This document shows positions 62,251 to 64,000 of a DNA stretch of 64,000 nucleotides, one piece after another. Made by a program: the position numbers and the translations under genes. The notes under the pieces were generated by a model, which did no database searches, was not told the DNA's origin, and was given only the letters and a program-made list of their open reading frames with translations. The stretch's first letter is position 1, and each line of letters opens with the position of its first letter. Source of the DNA: Thioalkalivibrio sp. XN8 (lineage in GTDB: Bacteria; Pseudomonadota; Gammaproteobacteria; Steroidobacterales; XN24); assembly GCF_011058255.1 (NCBI RefSeq), contig NZ_JAALFH010000016.1, forward strand, positions 18,353 to 82,352, written 5' to 3'.

Positions 62251-63831
62251 TTATACGGAATGCGGCGGCGTGGGCGCGCCCGCCGGGCTGCGCAGGTGGC
62301 GGGGGCGCAGCCCGGCCAACAGCAGCGCGGCGAGGTAGGCGCCGAAGCCGAGGCAAATGATGGCGGCCAGCCGCAGCCCGCGCTCGTGCCAGGCGGCTGC
62401 CAGCCAGCCGTCCAGCGGGCCCGCCATGAGCCACAGGCCCAGGCCCATGACGACGTTGGCGAACAGCACCCGCCCCAGCAGCGGGCCCCAGCCGGCGAGC
62501 GGCGTGTAGATGCCCGTGGAGCGAAGCCCGCGGTACAGCGCCGTGGCGTTGTAGACGGCCGACAGGCCGGTGGCCGCCGCGAGGCCGGCATGGGCACCTG
62601 GGACCTGGTACACGTACATCGGCACCACGATGAGCATGTTGAGGACGATATTGAGGAGCATGGCCCGGATGCTGATGCGCACCGGGGTCTTGATGTCCTG
62701 GCGGCTGAAATAACCCGGCGAGAGCACCTTAACCAGCGTGAAGCCGATCAGCGCCAGCGCGTAAGCCATCAGGCTCAGGCTCGCCATGCGGACATCGAAA
62801 GCCGTGAACTCGCCGTACTGGAACAGCGTCGCCAGCATCGGCCCGGCGAGCAGGAACAGCCCGACCGCGGCCGGCAGGGCGATCACCACTACCAGCTTCA
62901 GGGCCCAGTCGAGCGTCGCCGAGAACTCCGCCATCGACTGCTCGGCATGCCGGCGCGACAGGCTCGGCAGGATCACCGTGGCGACCGCGATGGCGAAGGT
63001 GCCGAGCGGGAACTCCAGCAGGCGGTCGGAGTAGTACAGCCAGCTGATGCTGCCGGTGACCAGGAACGACGCGATGACCCGGTCGACGATCAGGTTGATC
63101 TGGGCCACCGAGGAGCCGAGGATCGCCGGCGCCATCAGCCGGCCGATCTGGCGCACGCCGGGGTGATGCCAGCCCCAGCGCGGCCGCGGCAGCAGCTTCA
63201 GCGCCCGCAGGAAGGGCAGCTGGAAAGCGAGCTGCACGAAGCCCGCGACCAGCACGCCGACCGCCACGCCGACGATCGGCCGCTCGAAGTGCGGCGCCAG
63301 CCAGACGGCCGCGCCGATCAGCACGAGGTTGAGCAACACCGGCGTGAAGGCCGGCACGCCGAAGCGCCCGTAGGTATTGAGGATGCCGCCTGCCAGTGCC
63401 GTCAGCGAGATGAAGAACAGGTAGGGAAAGGTCAGGCGCAGCATCTCCACGCCGAGCGCGATCTTCTCGGGATCGCGCAGGTGGCCGGGCGCAAAGAGCA
63501 TGATGAAGAGCGGCGCCGCCAGCACCCCGACCAGCGTCATGCCGAACAGCACGACGCCGAGCGTCCCCGTGACCCGGTCGGCAAGTTCCTTGACTTCCTC
63601 GTGACTGCGCCGGCTCTTGTACTCGTTCAGCACCGGCACGAAAGCCTGCGAAAACGCGCCCTCGGCGAACAGCCGGCGCAGGAAGTTCGGGATCTGGAAG
63701 GCGACGACGAACACGTCCATGCCCAGGCCGGCGCCGAAGAGCCGCGCGAACACCACATCGCGGGCGAAACCCAGCACGCGGGAAGCGAGCGTGTTGGCGC
63801 CGACGACGGTGGTGGAGCGGGCGTGACTCAT
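62251..63831 (-). CDS. murJ: lipid II flippase MurJ
   Basis: 526 residues with 14 predicted transmembrane helices. N-terminal [22 protein letters not shown], then [27 protein letters not shown] (split) is the MurJ/MviN signature. [17 protein letters not shown] later in the chain is the second motif. Flips lipid-linked peptidoglycan precursor across the inner membrane. I chose ATG 63831 (MSHARSTTV); the frame is open upstream. First of the murJ-ribF-ileS-lspA set. Confidence 0.96.
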   Translation of the reverse strand: [526 protein letters not shown]

Positions 63832-63904
63832 AGCGGGCTCGGGCGGGGCTGCAGTCCGGCCGCATGATAGTCCCACGCGCACCGCGATGGCGAGCGACCG
63901 CAGC

Positions 63905-63940
63905 AAAAGAAAACGGCCGGGAGATCGCTCTCCCGGCCGT
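63905..63940 (-). terminator. rho-independent terminator of an upstream minus-strand gene
   Basis: A perfect 12-bp stem (63913-63924 with 63929-63940, tetraloop) followed on the minus strand by TTTCTTTT. It ends whatever minus-strand gene lies to the right of the window, often rpsT in this gene neighbourhood. A second hairpin without a U-run (GGATGGGCC/GGCCCATCC, 63959-63980) lies just upstream. No coding region can be supported between 63832 and 64000. Confidence 0.8.
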
Positions 63941-64000
63941 CGTGGTTTTGGTGGGGAGGGATGGGCCCGAGGGCCCATCCGCCACCTTCGTCGTTAATTG

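Overview
The window is a GC-rich (about two-thirds G+C by eye) bacterial chromosome segment, densely packed with housekeeping genes. Gene order and gene types point to a gammaproteobacterium near the Xanthomonadales/Lysobacterales or Chromatiales. The evidence is a long ilvCGM-ilvA-leuA-leuCDB type operon, aceE-aceF-lpd with a lipoyl domain on Lpd, the murJ-ribF-ileS-lspA-ispH order, a fimT-pilV-pilW-pilX-pilE minor pilin cluster, and FadE, NadC, RNase T and Fe-SodB. This placement is inference; no rRNA is present. I see no transposase, integrase, phage gene or CRISPR array.

Layout from left to right. 1-218: start of a probable Ser/Thr kinase on the minus strand, cut by the window edge. 276-4771: a three-gene envelope unit (MMPL/RND permease, LolA-like periplasmic protein, outer-membrane barrel). 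4928-6911: an ATP-grasp enzyme, a small membrane protein and a MAPEG protein. 7069-12851: pyruvate dehydrogenase (aceE-aceF-lpd), divergent from an M17 aminopeptidase-pyrC-rnt operon (13032-16218). 16237-18187: glutaredoxin grxD, sodB and divergent nadC. 18466-24906: fadE, an NnrU-like membrane protein, a GAF/PAS/GGDEF/EAL signalling protein and a host-attachment family protein. 24922-28266: a small CxxC protein, an exported FKBP isomerase with a clear terminator, then proA and proB. 28327-29458: a ribbon-helix-helix protein and an SPFH/band-7 membrane protein.

29537-39153 is one minus-strand branched-chain amino acid operon: ilvC, ilvG, ilvM, ilvA (short, TdcB-like), leuA, ilvE, leuC, leuD, leuB. 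Most junctions overlap by a few bases. It is preceded by a strong promoter, a 51-residue leader peptide with a Leu/Ile/Val codon run, and a terminator/antiterminator pair, the architecture of transcription attenuation. ilvD is divergent from it, so the nearly complete valine/isoleucine/leucine pathway is controlled from one 430-base region.

41251-48793: an isoprenylcysteine methyltransferase-like protein, a sodium:solute symporter with a small membrane partner, and an oligopeptide ABC importer with its two ATPases fused. 48794-50261: two unrecognised secreted or anchored proteins in a less GC-rich patch, preceded by a C9 tract and a palindrome, next to tRNA-Thr(CGU). 50438-50845: an Irr-like Fur-family regulator. 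51021-53611: minor pilins without pilY1. 53630-63831: ispH, a tricorn-like S41 peptidase, lspA, ileS, ribF and murJ, all on the minus strand. The right edge carries a strong terminator for a gene beyond the window.

Most of the window is conventional. The points most worth a second look are the ilv attenuator, the MMPL/LolA-like/barrel unit, the near-identical lipoyl coding segments in aceF and lpd, and the unknown secreted pair at 49081-50261.
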